Assembly: GCA_007922195.1 (NCBI GenBank)
Contig: ML681964.1
Span: 3,452,325-3,516,324, forward strand
Direction: 5' to 3'
Source of the DNA: Podocnemis expansa
Taxonomy: Eukaryota > Chordata > Testudines > Podocnemididae
Length of the DNA stretch: 64,000 nt
The position numbers and the translations under genes were made by a program. The notes below the pieces were generated by a model. The model was not told the origin of the DNA and ran no database searches. It worked only from the letters and a program-made list of their open reading frames with translations. Every line of letters starts with the position of its first letter. Position 1 is the first letter of the stretch. Shown one piece after another: positions 11,807 to 23,503 of this stretch.

Positions 11807-13277
11807 ACCAGGGTACCTAGAAGAGCAATATTTCAAGTAGTTACACCATCTTACCAGCAGCGTAGTATTCTGTCTATCTGCCTAATACTACATAATCAAA
11901 CTTCAGGTTTACTCATAAGGATGTTCTATGATGATCACTAATCAAAGTTTGAGAGATACAGACAGTTGGAATTTCTATGGAAAATAAAGTAAATTTTTGC
12001 AATGACCCCCTATTTAAGAGAACATTCTAAGTCAGGAGGAACAGCAGGCTTCCAGCTGTGTTTTCCCCCCAACTTTTATAATTCCAAAAAACACAAAATA
12101 ATGGAATACAACAAACAGTAGCATCTACAGAGATGTATTATGTACTATGATACCTCGATTAATTTAAAAGAGCAGTCAGATTTACAGAATTCCTCTCATT
12201 TATCACAATTATGTCAGACATTTCCTAAACAACTTCTGGATAAAAGTTTGCTGACAAAACACTAGGTCTAAATCAGTCATGCAGCACTTGTAACCACATC
12301 TTCAGATCACACGTTATAAATTTTCCCCTGTAAAATAAGATGAACCTTCCAGTAAAGCAGTTTTTAAAAAAATCCTATTGGAATACACCAGAGGATGATA
12401 AAGCTTTCTAACATGCAAGTGGCAGTATGTTAAGAAACTAAAACTTTGTCCTTTAGATTTTCTAAAAATGTCCCAATCAAAAATTAAGACACCAAGGTCA
12501 AAAGCAAAGTTAGACAAAGGGCAGATGACACTAACAAAATCTTTCCTTGTTCTTCCACTCAATCCTGTAGACCTTCTGAAGCTGAAACTTAAAAAGCTAG
12601 TGGGCTTTATGTGCACTTAGCTTTGCACAAATGAGCAAATGTCATTCTAATAGCATCAACTGTGACCCTTTCACAGCTGTCAAAACAGTGCATGCAATAA
12701 TAGTTACACTTCTTTTTCTCTCCCTCTTTTAGCCACCTGCACATGGAAACTACAAAGGACAGCAGGCTTAGCTTAGTGATGGTAGACTGTTCACTAGTGA
12801 TGATGATGACTAAATAAATATTAGCAAAACCTATTATGACAACAAGAGATGCCCAGCTTTATTGACTCATTCACATAATTTAAAATGTACACCCTTCTAA
12901 GCAAAAAAGAAGTCAAATATTATGTAATGGCAATCATAAAGAAAAATGGAAGGGAGCAACAAATAATTTTCCACCTCTTTACCCACCGTCCTAAATTGAA
13001 ACCAAAGTTCATAATATTTTAATCTGAAACTAAGCTAAATTTTAAAAAACATTTCTACTTAGCAACAAGAAAGTCACATCTGTTTCTGTCTTAGAATCAC
13101 TGTAAATTTCTCCAAAGATGACAGTTAATCCACCTGGGGACAAACATTTCTAATGACATTGGGACAGACAGAATGCTAACACAATCCTACTGAGTTGTCA
13201 GGTTTGTAATACTGAGAACTTCTCCCTTGTGGGGAATAACGGAGCGCATGTAGCTACAGAAAAGGTTAATTACTTAC
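11807..13277. other. Unassigned AT-rich sequence downstream of candidate exon
   Basis: There are no repeats or frames I can support. If the minus-strand exon at 13278-13451 is real, this is the start of its downstream intron. Confidence 0.45.
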
Positions 13278-13451
13278 AGCAGGATGTCCAGCACAGTAAG
13301 TGTAGCTGGCATGGGACTGGTAGTGCAAGCTTGCTCTTGGAAAGGTGTATGTGTTCCAAGCTGGTTGGCTGCTGTTCCATTGTGAACTGAAGCCAGGGCT
13401 CATGGTCACTCTGGATTTACTGTTTTGGTATGTTCTCACTGTGGAGCTGGA
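13278..13451 (-). CDS. Candidate internal coding exon, 58 codons, gene unidentified
   Basis: On the minus strand, a pyrimidine-rich acceptor (TTTCTTTCTTTCTTGATAG, ending at 13452) is followed by 174 open bases and then a near-perfect donor, GTAAGTA (13277-13271). The exon is a multiple of three and read in phase 0 gives 58 residues without a stop. The peptide begins SSSTVRTYQNSKSR, contains SSQWNSSQPAWNTYTFPR and ends ASYTYCAGHPA. The composition is rich in Ser, Tyr, Gln and Trp, looks like the disordered part of a larger protein, and shows no catalytic motif. Its base composition is more balanced than the flanks. I do not recognise the family. No partner exon was found in the window, so it may be one exon of a large minus-strand gene, or an alternative exon. 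A chance open segment with two good splice sites is the alternative. Confidence 0.6.
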
Positions 13452-13584
13452 CTATCAAGAAAGAAAGAAATGCAATATAAAAATAGCTTTTAGAGTATAT
13501 TAAAATAGTCCAACTGTATATAATAAATACATGTACACATATCACAGCACAACTATTGTAACCAAAGATGAGCATTCCCATTAA

Positions 13585-13805
13585 TGTAGTCAAGTTCCAA
13601 AGGGGTAGCTGGGTAGCTGTGTTACTCTAGTTCAGCAAAACAAACAAACAAGGAGTTCTGTGGCACTTTTAAAGATTAACAAATTTATTTATCACATGAG
13701 TTTTTGCTGGAGAAAATCCCACTTTGTCAGATACTTCGAAGAAAGCTGATGCGATAAATAAATTTGTTAATCTTTAAAAGTGCCACAGGACTCCATGTTT
13801 GTTTT
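13585..13805 (+). mobile_element. Hairpin SINE-like retroposon with 13-bp target duplication
   Basis: The insert is flanked by a perfect 13-bp direct repeat, GCATTCCCATTAA (13572-13584 and 13806-13818), the long variable-length duplication expected of LINE-driven retroposition. The head reads GGGTAGCTGTGTTACTCTAG. An arm at 13637-13692 (AAGGAGTTCTGTGGCAC...) is repeated inverted at 13753-13805 (...GTGCCACAGGACTCC), so a transcript would fold into a hairpin of about 50 bp. Between the arms lies the CATGAGTTTTTGCTGG...ATCCCACTTTGTCAGAT block. Further copies lie at 24606-24745, 34098-34200, 49385-49585 and 57411-57520. I saw no convincing internal Pol III boxes, so calling it a SINE rests on the duplication and the dispersal. 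Confidence 0.8.
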
Positions 13806-14374
13806 GCATTCCCATTAAGGCACTGAAAGAGGCACTTTTTCAGGGTGAGAAAACAAAAGACATTTTATAGTACTCTTCTGCAGTGATACAGAAGAATGAA
13901 TGATTGTTGGAATCTAGACTGGGCCACACACAAAGAAGAAAATTTAATGGTGATAGAGATTTGAGGAGCTGTTTGAAATTTACATATGGGGTCACTTCAT
14001 ATGATTGCTACTTGAAACTTCCTACTTCTTTCACCAGTAAAACTGAAAACTGGAATTAACTGTACCAATGACTAATGAAGTGAACAACCTGGCACCTGTG
14101 CTCAGAAAGTTTCTACGGATCTTGGGATTCCATATCAAGGAAATACATGGTGGGTTGGGACATGGCAAAATATTTCAAAGCTGTCCTTCAGTTTGCAAAA
14201 CTGTAGCCCCTACAAAAGACACACAGGCTTTAGGACCAATGATTTGTTAAACTGAGACCCCTATAATTGACCCACATGAAATTAGTTGTCATTTTTGAAA
14301 AATATGGATGAAGTACCTTTGCTATAATCAAACCACACCCATTGAAAATACTTACTTGAAATCTTTCTCTAGAA
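13806..14374. other. Unassigned sequence between two bounded insertions
   Basis: No feature can be supported, apart from the flanking duplications noted for its neighbours. Confidence 0.4.
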
Positions 14375-14637
14375 CAGCAGTGGTTCTCAAGGTTTTTTCT
14401 GTCATGACAGTTGGCAGCTTCTACAACTGTGAGCAAGACAGTGCTCCTGCCACTGCAATAAATCCCTCTCCTGCCTCTAAAGAAACCTCCCCCATCACTG
14501 AACAAAATCCCGCTGTGGGAAACTGCAGCTGTGGAGAAGCTGCCACTGTGCTCCAGCTCTGCGTGACTTCCAGTGATACATTTCTCTGCTCCTCGCGACA
14601 CACTACTGTGTTATGACACAGCAGTTGAAAACCACTT
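14375..14637. mobile_element. Non-autonomous hAT element (263 bp)
   Basis: It starts CAGCAGTGGTTCTCAAGG and ends CAGCAGTTGAAAACCACTT, giving imperfect inverted ends of the hAT CAGTGGTTCTCAA type. Flanking octamers CTCTAGAA (14367-14374) and ATCTAGAA (14638-14645) match at 7 of 8 positions. The internal frames (102 codons plus, 123 minus) cover the element and spill into its flanks, and have no transposase features. The family is shared with 8781-8962. Confidence 0.8.
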
Positions 14638-14645
14638 ATCTAGAA

Positions 14646-15435
14646 GATGTGAGAAACTGACTCAAACTTGACATGGGCTAATAATAATCATGGATGTTTT
14701 TCCTAGTCTTTCAATTTTTTTTTCCCTACAGAAAGCTGTTTCCTCTGTAGAAAAGACCCCAGGACTAATTTTCAGTGATACACTTTGGTCTGCTAGACAA
14801 AAAGTAAGATCAAAACCTCCTCCCCTAACACACACACAAATCCCAACTAGTTAAATCTTTGACCAGATTATTTGCTAATGATTCAAATATGTTTTCTCAT
14901 TCTATTTTTCTTTCCTTCCTTACAGGTTCTTTCCTTCCTTCAAGGGGGTGGGGAAAGGAAATTTGGCACTCATCCATGCAAATTAGATTAATGAATTTTA
15001 CTTACAATATGTTCAGTCCTATACTCACTGAAGCCAACAGCTAATTTCCAGTTGACTTCAATGGGAAGGATGTGACTTGGTTTAAAAAAACCCACAGCAA
15101 CCCAACATTCCTTAGAAATCCTTACAAATGTTTCCTCAAGTATAACTGATATATCATAAATGAAAATGGAAAATATGTCTTAAATCAAAGAGACATACTA
15201 CTTCAGGTTCAAATGGTAATCACAGTAGTTGGGGCAGGTTTAGATGGAATCACCATAAACTGCATCCTCAGGAAGGCAGGCTAATTCACGTTAGCCATTT
15301 TTTTCAAGAACCCAGATTACATTTTACATATAGATATTATATACACACCCAGGATTACACATACATGAATATAATCTCATTTCAACATCAAAATAACAAC
15401 ATAGATGTGTAGAGGATTGTCATACCTTGTTGTTG
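14646..15435. other. Mostly unassigned; one old repeat fragment
   Basis: Around 15020-15075 the text CCAGTTGACTTCAATGGGAAGG resembles a very old amniote-wide repeat found in many sauropsid introns. Nothing else is recognised. Confidence 0.35.

Positions 15436-15486
<51 letters not shown>
15436..15486 (+). repeat. (ATT)n microsatellite
   Basis: About 16 uninterrupted TAT/ATT trinucleotide units are present. On the minus strand this produces a run of asparagines in a 137-codon frame (15388-15801), which is an artefact of the repeat. Confidence 0.97.
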
Positions 15487-15610
15487 GTGTATATTACTGC
15501 AGTCCCCTAAGGACCAACCAAGACCAAGGCCCATTGTGCTACGCACTGCACAGAATGAGACAGTCCCTGTTCTGAAGAGCTTATAACCTATGTGGACAAT
15601 AAAGACAGAG
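15487..15610 (+). mobile_element. Old amniote interspersed repeat, copy 1
   Basis: The text AAGGCCCATTGTGCTACGCACTGCACAGAATGAGACAGTCCCTG...GAAGAGCTTATAACCTA is an aged copy of a repeat whose core is GGCCCATTGTGCTAGGCACTGTACAAA. Similar cores occur at 16800-16845 and 17490-17525, all in the same orientation. The formal family (an L3/CR1-like LINE tail or related SINE) is not asserted. Confidence 0.55.
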
Positions 15611-16779
15611 GGTAAGTGAAAAGGATGTAACACACAAACAGTAAGTAGTGAAAAAGTTATGTTTGTTTCATATTTTGTTAATATTTTGGTTCTGAGTTTT
15701 ATTGAGAGAGGATTAGCTAAACAGGAAAGACAAAGTAAGGGAGGACAGGGAAAGAGGATGATAGGAACAATTTTCATTATCTTTTCCATTTTTAATATCA
15801 TATTTAGATGGCTTGTAGAAATTGGAAATTACAGTGTATCTAGGCACTAAAATAGTACATACTGCATTTATTTAATTATATTTTTAAAAGTTTAAGTACA
15901 CAAAGAGTGCCTTGATTATTAGACTTCATATAAACTGTAAGTTCACGAAAAGGCTAATGACTTCCTGTGTGTGTTTATTTCTGAACTGCCAATTAGGAAG
16001 CCTGTAAAGAGGAGTTTCCGCCCAACAGTTCTCAGCAGTTTGCCAGATTCTCTTCCCTCCACTCCCAAAACCAAGTAAAAGATTCCTGTGGTTTGATTTC
16101 TAAAGATTTAACTTACAACTAGATGAACACAAAGCATGTGAATGAACACTAAAGCCCACACTCAGCTCTCATTAGTCAGTATGTGTGACAAGTGGTTACT
16201 TTGTTCATTTACAAAAGGCTTTGCCGGAAAAAAAAATCCTGCCCCTATAGTTAAAGAAGCTTCTTCAAATAGATTTTTTTATATGAATCTAAATCATGAC
16301 AAGCAAAGGGAAGTGGCTCTGACTAGAAAGACTCAAGTTGTTTTTTTAATGCCTTTTCCCCAAGGAACAGAAAATGTATTTTCTTTCCTTTTATTTGACA
16401 TATTGCTTATCTTTCATATCTTTCCTCAAAGACAAACCACTCTCTGTGCACTCTGGTAGATTTGCTTCAATATGGATGACAAGGGTTGGGTTTTGTTTTG
16501 ACCAAACAGTTAGCCATAACACTCTTCTTTGTACCTTGGTCTCTGCCATTTGTGTTAGATATTAAAAGACTGCTCATTAAATCCCCTTATAAATGAGCAG
16601 AAAGACTGTTCATCCCTGTACAGATGAGTCCATTAATGTTATGTTACTGTACAGTAACAAGGTGTTCCCTACTCTAAGTTATTTCTGATAGGGCTGAACC
16701 GTACAGATCAGTTCTAGAGAAAAATATCTGTCATTGACTGGAACACAAAAAGACTTTGATAATCACAGATTATTCATTT
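15611..16779. other. Unassigned non-coding sequence
   Basis: Nothing supported is seen. Short frames of 63-105 codons are AT-rich and lack domain features. Confidence 0.45.
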
Positions 16780-16900
16780 ATAATTTGCATTACTGCAGCA
16801 ACTAATGTCCCATTATGGTGGGCACTGTACAAATATAGAAAGAAGAACCAATATCCCAAATGTTTAAAACTCAGGGAGAATCCTCAAAATAAAAGCGAGG
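16780..16900 (+). mobile_element. Old amniote interspersed repeat, copy 2
   Basis: A degraded core, TTACTGCAGCAACTAATGTCCCATTATGGTGGGCACTGTACAAATA, corresponds to the family described at 15487-15610. Confidence 0.5.
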
Positions 16901-17434
16901 GCGTTAAACAAGTTTGGTGTTCTTTTGTCTTTATGGTTCACTTGGGTCACTTTTTCCAACTTCTCTCTGCAACCCTCTTGTCTAGAAACTTACTTTTATT
17001 AAAATACAAACTGACATTATAAGAAACACATGAAATAGAATGAGATGTGCAATAAACTCACAAGTGCTGGCAACACTGCAACAAAAAAATGACGGACCCT
17101 TCCCTTCACAGTTTAGAAGAGGTAAAATAAAAAACCCAGAAGATGGGGAATTGCAAAAGTCAGCTGAGATTTCCATTTTGCATGCTCTGCATCTCACCAG
17201 TCAAGATGCTCATAACCCCATTTGGCATCTGACAATGGTGCAGAACCTCAGAAAAAGTCACCTTCTCCTAAATCCAATGTTCAGAATGAGGAAAGACACT
17301 ACCATCCCTAGTGTCCGTCTCTGTTTCCCTATTACATCTTCCATCTAGAATATACACAATTCCTTCCTATTTGACACTTTAGTACTGTTTAAAAGCCTGA
17401 TACCTCATCCAGATCAGCTCACACCTTTTAAAGT

Positions 17435-18020
17435 ATTATTAATACTTATTCATATTACCATACCCCGAGGATCCCTTGTCCTGGACACAGGTTCCACAAT
17501 TCTAGGTGCTATACAAATGCAGAACAAAGACAGTAGGAGGTTGCAGACATGAGGTTGCAGTCTAAGACAAGTGACAATAAATGGATATGGCTGGAGGTGT
17601 ACAATGAAACAATGAGACAATACTTTTCAACAAGATAGGCAGTGGTCTTTGCACACCAGCAGCATAGTTGTTATATACAAAGGAGAGTTTTCAAGATGAA
17701 TTTGAAGGTGGATAACGAGGCACCTTCATGGATGTTTATGAGGCATTCCACCCAGTCACATGGACCAACATGGGAGAAAGCATATTTCAAAATTAAACAA
17801 AGTGGACAATGGAGGTGATCATCAACAACTTAGTATTAAATAAGAGATGATAGGTGGGGTGTAAATAGACTGTGAATAGCCCTGAAGTGAACATAAACAT
17901 CATAATTTTGATTAGATAGAAAAGCAGGAGCTAGTGGAGTGATGCAAAGAGAGGGGCGACATGATCAAAACATTGGGTTTTGAAAATTGTCATATCATCA
18001 GCATTCTGAAAGTCCAGGGA
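17435..18020 (+). mobile_element. Old amniote interspersed repeat, longest copy
   Basis: The head core TTCTAGGTGCTATACAAATGCAGAACAAAGAC (about 17498-17530) matches copies 1 and 2. The downstream part includes GGAGCTAGTGGAGTGATGCAAAGAGAGGGGCGACATGATCAAA (about 17925-17970), which I associate with the 3' part of the same kind of ancient LINE. It is heavily mutated and has no open frame. The extent is approximate. Confidence 0.5.
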
Positions 18021-18033
18021 AATTGTAAGACTT

Positions 18034-18160
18034 TCAGGCGATGCCTACACTAGAAAATCAGTTTGAATTAAGGAGCTTTAATTCAAACTAATTTGAACCC
18101 TGTCTACATTAGGCTTTGCCTAGTTTGAACTAAAAAATTCTAAAAAGCTAAAAAGCTCTT
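18034..18160 (+). mobile_element. Harbinger-like MITE fragment
   Basis: It begins GGCGATGCCTACACTAG, a degenerate form of the GGCTATGTCTACACT terminus, followed by a small hairpin (AGTTTGAATTAAGG...TTAATTCAAACT). A second CTGTCTACATTA terminus-like block lies at about 18101. The right boundary is unresolved. Confidence 0.45.
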
Positions 18161-20060
18161 CAAAAAAAAATCTCATCCAGAGAGTGGGAAGGTTTTATTT
18201 CTTCTTCTTTTTTTTTTTTTTTGAAAAAGCGCTGCTGTTATGGGGTGGGAGGACTTCCCTCTTCTCCACTCTCTTTCCTGATGAGAGGCAGAGAGTTACT
18301 GTTTTTGGATTCTCTCTTCTCAATGGCTAATCTTGAGAAAGAGCCCACATGCAGAGAGATTACCAGTTTAACTGACCTTCATGGATGTACAATGGGTTTC
18401 TCTACAACAAGGTGAGATCTGTCATTGGGCAGCATATTGCTTCTGCTCCCCTGTCTGCACAGAGTCTGTGGGTGAACAGAGAACCTCTTCCTCCAGGGTT
18501 AATTCATACCATTTCATGAGTATTACATTCTCTTAGAGGAAACCACACATGAAAGAAACCAAACAAGGCTTGTGAAAGATTTATTTATCTAGTTGACCTT
18601 GTGCACTCTTTTGTTTTTCTTCTTCACAATATATGAACTGACCCTGAAAGATTTGTTATTTTAAAAAGAGAGGGACTTCCCCTTTTGTTTTTAACCTGAG
18701 AAGTATTAAGAAAACAACATATGGTCTGCCTTGGTTTTCACAGAGGACAACTGGGATGTATAAGGAACATTTATTGTCAGTTTTTAACATTCTATTTGAA
18801 GGGATGAGGTATTAAATATTTAAGGTTTGCATCATTCAAAATTTTAGAGAAAAACAAACAAAAAAATGGGAAAGTCTAACTACAAATCCCCTATTCTCTT
18901 AGTAGGTCAAAGTGTGCACTCATACCTTTTGATGTCATTGTTTCACTAGCTATAGTCTTTTACTGTCTTCCAGATAATATAGAGCCTGATTTCCAGTTTG
19001 AAAAACAAAGCAGCAAACAAAAAAATAAAAAATAGTAAATAAATAGATACACTTAACCTCTCTTAGTATCATAAAGCAAGGAACAAGGGCAAAAGTCCAA
19101 TATTCCCCCTTTTCAGTAACAACTAAAGATGGTGCTACCACATTACAGAACTCTCAATACATTTTGGGTTAATTTTAAGTTCCAATAGCAACCTAAGAAG
19201 GTTTTTGAACTTGACCCTTTGTAATAGTTATGAACTTGGTTGTTTCTGAAAACAAAAAACACCAGCATTGTTCACTGAATGAACATCTGTTTAATGATGT
19301 TCAGCACTTTTCTTTTAATTGCACCAGGTTTACAATTATAAGTAATGAAGCAATGCATTAAATTAACATGCATAATTTTAGGTGATCCCAATAACATCCT
19401 GGCAAGATCCCAGCAAGACATGCCCATTAAGAAGAGTCACAAATGAACTGTTTGCTGTACAATACTGATTTTTGCAGAAGTTGCATCCATGAAATAATTG
19501 CTCAGTGTGATACACTCCCATGCAATTGCAGCTCACCTGTATGGATTGACTTTGCATAAAAAGATGTTCTTCCACTTGAAGCAGGAGAGCACACAAGTCA
19601 CAATGGTAATAGAAAATGACTTAACGGAGAGAATTTGGGTCAGACAAGCAAAGACAGTCTACTGGTGAGCACTAATCTCACTGAAAGCTGTTGCTGAAGT
19701 AGAAAACAACATATTCAGTCACTGACCTTGACAGCACTATAAGGGCAATATTTTACAAGCTCTTGAAAAGTCTCCCTAGTGTATTACAGTGGTTGCTCTT
19801 AAAGTCTTTTCAATTGCTTTAGATAACTAAACAACATCACCTCAGGATTTGCAGCATTCCTTATACAAAATATAAAGAACTAGAGGGGAACCTACCAATA
19901 CACAAGTAATATCCACATGAAAACTGGGAAGTTTTACTGGGGGAGAAATGTACTTATATATATTTTCGTCCAACCAGTTATTGTCCCAGTTCAGCAAACC
20001 ACTTAAGAGTGTGTTTAACTTGAACTGTGCCCTTAAATGCTAAATAAGGATGACATAAGT
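18161..20060. other. Unassigned AT-rich sequence
   Basis: Nothing is supported beyond a long T tract near 18205-18222. Short frames look random. Confidence 0.45.
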
Positions 20061-20111
20061 GCTATATATCATCCCTATGGGTGGTATGTGTCTTCCTCAA
20101 CCTCGGGTCCT

Positions 20112-23100
20112 CTACCAGAGGCCTGGGAGTTTGAGGGTTCTGCTCAGTATCTTAGCTGTTCCTAGCACTGCACTCTTCTGGACAGAGAGCTCTGATGTTG
20201 TTCCTGGGATCTGTTGGAGCCACTCTCCCAGCTTAGGAGTCACAGCCCCAAGTGCTCCTACCACCACTGGGACCACTTTGGCCTTTACTTTCCACATCCG
20301 CTCTAGTTCCTCTTTCAGGCCCTGGTACTTCTCCAGCTTCTCATACTCCTTCTTCCTGATGTTGCTGTCACTTGGCACTGCTACATCTATCACCACCGCT
20401 GTCTTCTGGTCCTTGTCTATTACCATGATGTCTGGTTGATTGGCCAGTACCTGCCTGTCCGTCTGGATCTGGAAGTCCCACAGGATCTTAGCCCTGTTAT
20501 TCTCCACGACCTTCTGTGGGATCACCCATCTGGACTTGGGAGGGTCTAGCCCATACACTGTGCAGATGTTCCTGTACACAATGCCAGCTACTTGGTTATG
20601 CCGTTCAGTGTATGCTGTTTCTGCCTGCATCTTACATCCTGCCACTATGTGTTGGACTGTCTCTGAGGCCTCTCTGCACAGTCTGCACCTTGCGTCCTGG
20701 CTAGTGTGGTAGATCCCTGCTTCAAAGGATCTGGTGCTCAGTGCCTGTTCTTGTGCTGCTATGATCGGTGCCTCAGTGCTGTCTTTTAGTCCAGCTTTTT
20801 CCAGCCACTGGTAGGATTTCCCAATGTCAGCCACCTCAGCTATCTGTCGATGGTACATTCCATGCAGGGTCTTGTCTTGCCATGGCACTTCTTCTACTTG
20901 ATCTTCCTCCCATGTCTGCTGCTGCTGCCTCAGGCATTCTCTCAGCAGCTCATCTTTGGGTGCCATCTTACTGATGTACTCCTGGATGCTCTGGGTTTCA
21001 TCCAGGATAGTGGCTTTGGCACTCACCAAACCCCACCCGCCTTCTTTCCGGCTGGCGTACAGTCTCTGGGTGTTGGACTTGGGATGGAAACCTCCGTACA
21101 TTGTGAGGAGCTTCCGGGTCTTCACATCGGCAGCCTCCATGTCCTCCTATGGCCAGCTCACTATACCGGCAGGGTATCTGATGACTGGCAGGGCGTACTT
21201 GTTGATGGCGTGCATCTTGTTCTTCCCATTGAGCAGGCTCTTCAGGACCTGTCTTATCCTTTGGTGGTACTTGGATGTTGCTGTCTTCCTTGCCTCCTCA
21301 TCGTGGTTCCCATGTGACTGTGGGATGCCAAGGTACTTGTAGCTGGTCTGTATGTCTGCTATGTGGCCTGCTGGTAGTTCCACCCCATCAGTCTTGACTA
21401 CCTTTCCTCTCTTTACTACCATCCGGCCACACTTCTCCAGTCCGAATGACATCCCAATATCCTCACTGTAGATCCGTGTCAGGTGGATTAACGAGTCGAT
21501 GTCTCGTTCATTCTTAGCATACAGCTTGATGTCATCCATGTAGAGGAGGTGGCTGATGGTAGTTCCACTCTGGAACTTGTATCCATATCCAGTCCTTGAG
21601 ATTATCTGGCTGAGGGGGTTCAAGCCAATGCAGAACAGCAGCGGGGACAGCGCATCACCTTGGTATATGCCGCACCTGATGGCCACTTGTGCAAGCTGTC
21701 TTGAGTTGACTTCCAGTGTTGTCTTCCACAGTCCCATTGAGTTCTTGAGGAAGGTCCTTAGTGTCCTGTTGACTTTGTATAGCGCCAGACATTCACAGAT
21801 CCATGTGTGTGGCATTGAGTCGTAGGCTTTCCTGTAGTCAATCCAGGCTGTGCACAGATTGGTCTGTCTAGACCTTGAGTCTTGGGCGATTGCTCTATCT
21901 ATGAGCAGCTGGTGTTCTGAGCCTCTAATGTTGTTCCCAATGCCCTTCTGAGCTGTGCTCAGGTACTGGCCCATGTGGACCTGTAGCTTGGCGGCTAGGA
22001 TGCCTGATAGGACTTTCCATGTCGTGGGGAGGCAGGTTATTGGCCGGTAGTTGGATGGTGCTGTTCCCTTGTGGGGGTCTTTCATGATCAGCACTGTCCT
22101 TCCTTGTGTCAGCCAGTCTGGGTGGGAGCCTGCTGCTAGCAGCTGGTTCATCTGTCCTGCTAGGTGTTCATGCACTGCTGTTAGTTTCTTTAGCCAGTAG
22201 GTGTGGATCATGTCCGGTCCAGGAGCTGTCCAGCTCTTCATGTTCTTGACCCGCTGTTGGATGTCGGCTACTGTGATGGTGACTGGTTCCTGTTCCGGGA
22301 GATTGCTGTGATCTCTTCTCAGGTCCTGAAGCCACTTTGCACTGGTGTTATGAGTCTTCTCTTTCTCCCAGATGTTCTTCCAGTACTGTTCAGTTTCTGC
22401 TGTTGGTGGCTCTGCTGTTATTGTGTTGTTGCACTGCAGGATGGAGTACACCTTGGATGGTTCTTTGGAGAACAGGGCATTTATCTTTTTGGCCTCTGCT
22501 TCTCTAGTGTATCTCCTTAGCCTGGTAGCCAGTGCTGTGAGCCTTTGCTTAGCAGTCTCTAGGGCTTCAGATGGAGTCAGGCCCTTGTATTTTCTCAGTA
22601 GCCGAGTCTTATCCTTAATCTCTACACCCTTCTGTAGGTCCACCAGCCGGCTAACTTCTCTCCGGGTTGCCTTGATCTTATCCTCCAACCTCATTTTCCA
22701 GGGGGGGGATGTACTGGTGTTCTTCTTGATTGTGTAGCCAAGCATCTCCAGGATTACAGAGGCTGTAGCGTATACCAGTTCATTGGTTTCAGTGATGGTG
22801 GTAGTAGGAATTGTCATTAGGGCTCTATTGGCATCTTCTAGCATGCTATCTGATGGTACTTCTCCAACGAGCCTTGGTAATCGGTCTCGAGGGTTGACTG
22901 TAGCTAGTTTATCCATGATCTTTATGCCTCCTATCAGCTGCTGTGCTCTGCAATGGAGGGGGTGGCAGTGAAGTTCCGGCTTCAGGGGTTGGCTGCACAT
23001 CTAGTTGTTCTTCTGGGGCTTCTTCTTGAGTCCGGGAGGTAATGTGGAGTTGGTCTATCTCCAGTTGTGAGAGCAGCTGCCTCTTTACTATGTTGAAGCG

Positions 23101-23394
23101 TTGGGTAACTAGCTGTTTCTCAGTTAGTGTGGATGTAGGTCTTTTGTCCATCCATAGTCCCCTCATACGTTTCATATATCCCCTCTCATTAGGTCTGCTG
23201 TTGTAGTAGCATTCCATCAATTCCAGGTTCTCTTGTCTCATCCATGCATGGTTTGTTCCAGTAGCCCACTTATCGTCAGATTGTCCTGGCTCCCCAACAT
23301 CTGGCGCAGACCTTGTTAATCCGGGCGACGTCCGAGCCGGCATGACTCTCCCAGTTCGTGTCACTCTCATATTCGAGGTAGGCAAGTGAGGCAT
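20112..23394 (-). pseudogene. R4/Dong-type ORF: reverse transcriptase plus restriction-like endonuclease, disrupted
   Basis: Three open segments form one protein of about 1,100 residues. The first (23394-22909) is an N-terminal domain with WMRQENLELMECYY and a GYMKRMRGLW block. The second (23000-21147, 617 residues) is the reverse transcriptase, with DYRKAYDSMP, then QGDALSPLLF, then LLYMDDIKLYA (YMDD codons at 21531-21542). The third (21140-20112, 342 residues) has a zinc knuckle, C152-x2-C155-x8-H164-x4-C169, then an endonuclease core with PD at 236-237 and D252 in VVIDVAVP, and a KYQGLKEELE helix. In this family the enzyme nicks DNA and primes cDNA synthesis from the nick. An in-frame TAG at 21149-21147 separates segments two and three, and a frameshift near 22950 separates one and two, so this copy is inactive as read. 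Confidence 0.85.
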
Positions 23395-23448
23395 TAGGGG
23401 GTCTTTTGCCCAAGGACTCCTACTGGGAAGGTAGACAGGTACCCACAG

Positions 23449-23503
23449 GGATTTGAACCCCGATCTCCCGTATCAAATGGCGTCACTCTTAACCACTACG
23501 CTA
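23449..23503 (-). promoter_or_regulatory. tRNA-like Pol III A and B boxes in the R4-type 5' leader
   Basis: On the minus strand TAGCGTAGTGG (23503-23493) fits the A-box consensus TRGYNNARYGG. GGTTCAAATCC (23459-23449) fits the B-box consensus GGTTCRANNCC exactly. The gap is 33 nt. The B box sits in a 5-bp stem, CGGGG-TTCAAAT-CCCTG, like a tRNA T-arm. No matching acceptor stem or clean anticodon arm was found, so this is a tRNA-derived promoter module, not a functional tRNA gene. It lies about 55 bp upstream of the first ATG of the element. Confidence 0.7.

Noticed and set aside
15388..15801. 137-codon minus-strand frame with a long Asn run
   Set aside because: The Asn run is the (ATT)n microsatellite read in one frame, and the rest overlaps an old interspersed repeat.
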